A stretch of DNA of 64,000 nucleotides from NCBI RefSeq assembly GCF_033097365.1, contig NZ_AP028461.1, positions 10,567,501-10,631,500 of the forward strand. Reading direction: 5' to 3'. The notes below the pieces were generated by a model. It worked only from the letters and a program-made list of their open reading frames with translations, searched no databases and was not told where the DNA came from. The position numbers were made by a program, and so were the translations under genes. Of the stretch, positions 61,876 to 64,000 are shown in pieces. Every line of letters starts with the position of its first letter. Position 1 is the stretch's first letter. This DNA is from Actinoplanes sichuanensis (GTDB taxonomy: Bacteria > Actinomycetota > Actinomycetes > Mycobacteriales > Micromonosporaceae).

Positions 61876-63546
61876 ATGACACGGGGAAGTCTGAGCCGGC
61901 GTGACCTGCTCAAAGGTGCGATCGCTCTCGGTGGTGGCGGCCTGGTCATCGCGGCCGGCGGTGGCGCGGTGATCGCGCAGTCGAGCAGCCTGGCCTCGAA
62001 GAACACACCGACGCCGTTCACCAACATGTTCCGCCGCCCGCCGGTGCTGATGCCGTACGAGGAGGGCACCGACGACCAGGGCCCGTTCCAGAAGTACCGG
62101 CTCACCCAGAAGTTCGGGCAGGCGAGCCTGGTGCCCGGACTGACCACCACGATCGCCGGCTACAACGGGATCTTCCCCGGCCCGACCATCCGGGTCCCCC
62201 GGGGCACCCGTTCCGAGGTGCGGATCAAGAACTCGCTGACCGTCAACAAGATCAACGGGCAGCCGTTCAGCACGGTCACCCACCTGCACGGTTCGGCGTC
62301 GCTGCCGCAGTACGACGGATACGCCAACGACCACACCCACCCCGGTCAGTGCAAGACGTACAAGTACCCGAACTGGCAGCCGGCCCGGACCCTCTGGTAC
62401 CACGACCACAACCACCGGACCACCGCGGCGAACGCCTACTCCGGTCTGGCCGCCCAGTACCACCTGACCGACGCGTACGAGGCCGCCCAGCTGCCCCAGG
62501 GCCAGTACGACGTACCGATCGTGGTCAGCGACATCGCGTTCAAGGCGGACGGTTCGGTGGCCTTCGACGACGAGGACCACGCCGGTTTCATGGGCGACGT
62601 GATCATGGTGAACGGCGTGCCGTGGCCGAAGATGCGGGTCAAGCCGCGTGTCTACCGCTTCCGGTTCCTGGTGTCGTCGATCTCCCGTTCGTACCGGTTC
62701 CGACTCAGCACCGGCGACCCGTTCCACGTCGTCGGCACCGACGGCGGCATGGTGCCGAAGGTGGCCGCGGTCGAGTCGTTCCGGCAGGGCGCGGCCGAGC
62801 GGTACGAGGTGCTGATCGACTTCCGGAAGTACAAGGTCGGACAGAAGATCGAGCTGCGCAACCTCAGCAACAAGAACAACGAGGACTTCAAGAACACCGA
62901 CAAGGTGATGCAGTTCGAGGTGGTCGCCGACTCGGGGGCGCCGGACACGTACGTGATCCCGACGACCCTGGACGCCGGCCCGGTGCCGTGGGCCGACCGG
63001 GGCGCGCTCGACGTGATGAAGCTGAAGCCGGAGATGGCGGTGGCCCGCCGGACCGTGCGCGTCGAGCGCAAGCACGGCCTCTGGACCGTCAACGGGGAGA
63101 CCTGGGACGACGTCGAGAAGAGCGACTTCAAGCGGGTGCTCGGCAACCCGAAGCCGTACGACGTGGAGATCTGGGACCTGGTCAACGAGTCGGGTGGCTG
63201 GTTCCATCCGGTGCACATCCACCTGATCGACGGGCAGTTGCTCTCCCGCAACAACACGTCCGGCAACAAGCCGTTCGCCTGGGAGAACGGTCCGAAGGAC
63301 GTCTTCTACCTGGGCGAGAACGAGACCGCGTCGGTGCTCATGCAGTTCACCACCGGCGACGGCAACGACGGCGGCCGGTACATGCTGCACTGCCACAACC
63401 TGGTGCACGAGGACAGCGACATGATGATCCAGTTCGCGGTCGGCGACATGATGAACAACGACCCGATCCACGCCGACCCGGCCTACCCCGACGACTCGGC
63501 CGAGATGCCCGTGGCGTACGCGCCGAGCTACCCGCTGGGCAGCTGA
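61876..63546 (+). CDS. Tat-exported multicopper oxidase
   Basis: The protein has 556 residues. The N-terminus SLSRRDLLKGAIALGGGGLVIAA is a twin-arginine signal. All four copper-ligand motifs are present: H136-L-H138, H176-D-H178-N-H180, H444-P-V-H447-I-H449 and H505-C506-H507. The type 1 copper ligands are H444, C506, H511 and M516. It resembles CotA/bilirubin oxidase and phenoxazinone synthase-like laccases, which oxidise phenols, aminophenols or metals with oxygen. The start has GAGGGAG upstream. It is coupled to the next gene by a TGATG overlap. Confidence 0.92.
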   Translation: MTRGSLSRRDLLKGAIALGGGGLVIAAGGGAVIAQSSSLASKNTPTPFTNMFRRPPVLMPYEEGTDDQGPFQKYRLTQKFGQASLVPGLTTTIAGYNGIFPGPTIRVPRGTRSEVRIKNSLTVNKINGQPFSTVTHLHGSASLPQYDGYANDHTHPGQCKTYKYPNWQPARTLWYHDHNHRTTAANAYSGLAAQYHLTDAYEAAQLPQGQYDVPIVVSDIAFKADGSVAFDDEDHAGFMGDVIMVNGVPWPKMRVKPRVYRFRFLVSSISRSYRFRLSTGDPFHVVGTDGGMVPKVAAVESFRQGAAERYEVLIDFRKYKVGQKIELRNLSNKNNEDFKNTDKVMQFEVVADSGAPDTYVIPTTLDAGPVPWADRGALDVMKLKPEMAVARRTVRVERKHGLWTVNGETWDDVEKSDFKRVLGNPKPYDVEIWDLVNESGGWFHPVHIHLIDGQLLSRNNTSGNKPFAWENGPKDVFYLGENETASVLMQFTTGDGNDGGRYMLHCHNLVHEDSDMMIQFAVGDMMNNDPIHADPAYPDDSAEMPVAYAPSYPLGS

Positions 63547-64000
63547 TGAGGCGGGTTCTCGCCGGACTGCTGGTGGCCGCCGCGGGGGTCGCGTGGTACG
63601 CGTACCCCGCGGCCGAGCCGCCCACCCCGGTCGCCCACGTCGTCGCCGGCGACAAGGGTGACGAACTGGCCGGCACGTCCTTCGACGGCCCGATGGTGCG
63701 CCGGCGGGCCGCCATCGCGATCCACCCGGCGCCCGGCGCGGACCGGGCCGCCATCGCGAAGGAGCTGCGGGCGCTGGCCACCGAGGCGAAACTCGGCTCG
63801 CTGACCGACGCCTCGTTCGCGGTCTTCTCCGCGGACATGCTGGAGTACCTGGTCCCGGAGATGACGTTCGTGCTCGACGAGGACGTCCGGGTCTACGACG
63901 CCGAGGCGCTGATGCGTGACCACCAGCCCGCCAGTGTCGCGTTCTACCTGGTCCAGCCGGTGCTCGTGCACGACCTGACGTTCTGTGTGGTTCCGGCCGA
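63546..64000 (+). CDS. membrane-anchored protein of unknown function, partial
   Basis: The gene starts at ATG 63546, overlapping the oxidase stop by one base, and runs off the window after 151 codons. One N-terminal hydrophobic segment (VLAGLLVAAAGVAWYAYPA) anchors it or acts as a signal. The rest has a charged alpha/beta pattern (AIAKELRALATEAKLGSL) without a motif I recognise. The coupling suggests it works with the multicopper oxidase, perhaps in copper handling or electron transfer (inference only). Confidence 0.65.
   Translation, partial: MRRVLAGLLVAAAGVAWYAYPAAEPPTPVAHVVAGDKGDELAGTSFDGPMVRRRAAIAIHPAPGADRAAIAKELRALATEAKLGSLTDASFAVFSADMLEYLVPEMTFVLDEDVRVYDAEALMRDHQPASVAFYLVQPVLVHDLTFCVVPA

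Overview
This window comes from a high-GC, filamentous-type actinobacterium. Codon use is strongly GC-biased in the third position, GTG starts and 4-base start/stop overlaps are common, and several genes appear leaderless. The gene order (mce, thiolase, meaB, then an acyl-CoA mutase large subunit and a thioredoxin-TPR protein; and cysteine desulfurase, mnmA, a MetE-like gene, ligA, a GGDEF-EAL gene, gatC, gatA, gatB) resembles conserved Streptomyces/Micromonosporaceae blocks as I remember them. Soluble chemoreceptors of an aerotaxis type point to a lineage with a motile stage. An Actinoplanes-like member of Micromonosporaceae is my inference. No rRNA, tRNA, insertion sequence, prophage or CRISPR array was recognised.

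Layout. 1-7430: acyl-CoA metabolism: methylmalonyl-CoA epimerase (cut by the window edge), thiolase, MeaB G-protein, a PadR/FAD-monooxygenase divergent pair, a mutase large subunit with isobutyryl-CoA mutase signature residues, and a thioredoxin-TPR chaperone. 7460-10447: an arginase-fold protein with a 590-residue repetitive tail, then a tandem array of stop-codon-containing repeats. 10448-17396: a lipoprotein penicillin-binding protein and a 1624-residue NAD-glutamate dehydrogenase, divergently arranged. 17708-22439: a GH3 hexosaminidase divergent from a ROK protein, then an ABC ATPase coupled to a ribokinase-family gene. 22515-26435: two tandem copies of a PAS gene plus MCP gene, then DoxX-like and DUF6232-like membrane genes. 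26518-30983: enoyl-CoA hydratase, a membrane-anchored Hsp70-like protein with 13-residue repeats, and an operon of small membrane proteins led by a small Cys-rich protein.

31181-45769: a housekeeping block with electron transfer flavoprotein (etfBA), tRNA thiolation (cysteine desulfurase and mnmA), a MetE-like protein, DNA ligase, a c-di-GMP enzyme and the GatCAB amidotransferase, with an M1 peptidase on the other strand. 45971-53087: a secreted repeat protein, a membrane metallophosphoesterase, a sorbosone-dehydrogenase-like lipoprotein, a PH-domain protein and a second c-di-GMP protein with a degenerate EAL site. 53084-57561: a LacI regulator divergent from a sugar ABC importer (binding protein plus two permeases, no ATPase), with a CebR/CelR-like operator and an inverted repeat that brackets the core promoter. 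57818-64000: a secreted PKD-like protein, a SARP/AfsR-type regulator, a Tat-exported multicopper oxidase and the start of a membrane-anchored protein.

The most unusual items are the duplicated split PAS/MCP receptors (one with a start-proximal hairpin), the arginase-like fusion with its repeated stop-codon hairpins, the repeat-bearing membrane Hsp70, and the architecture of the sugar-operon promoter.
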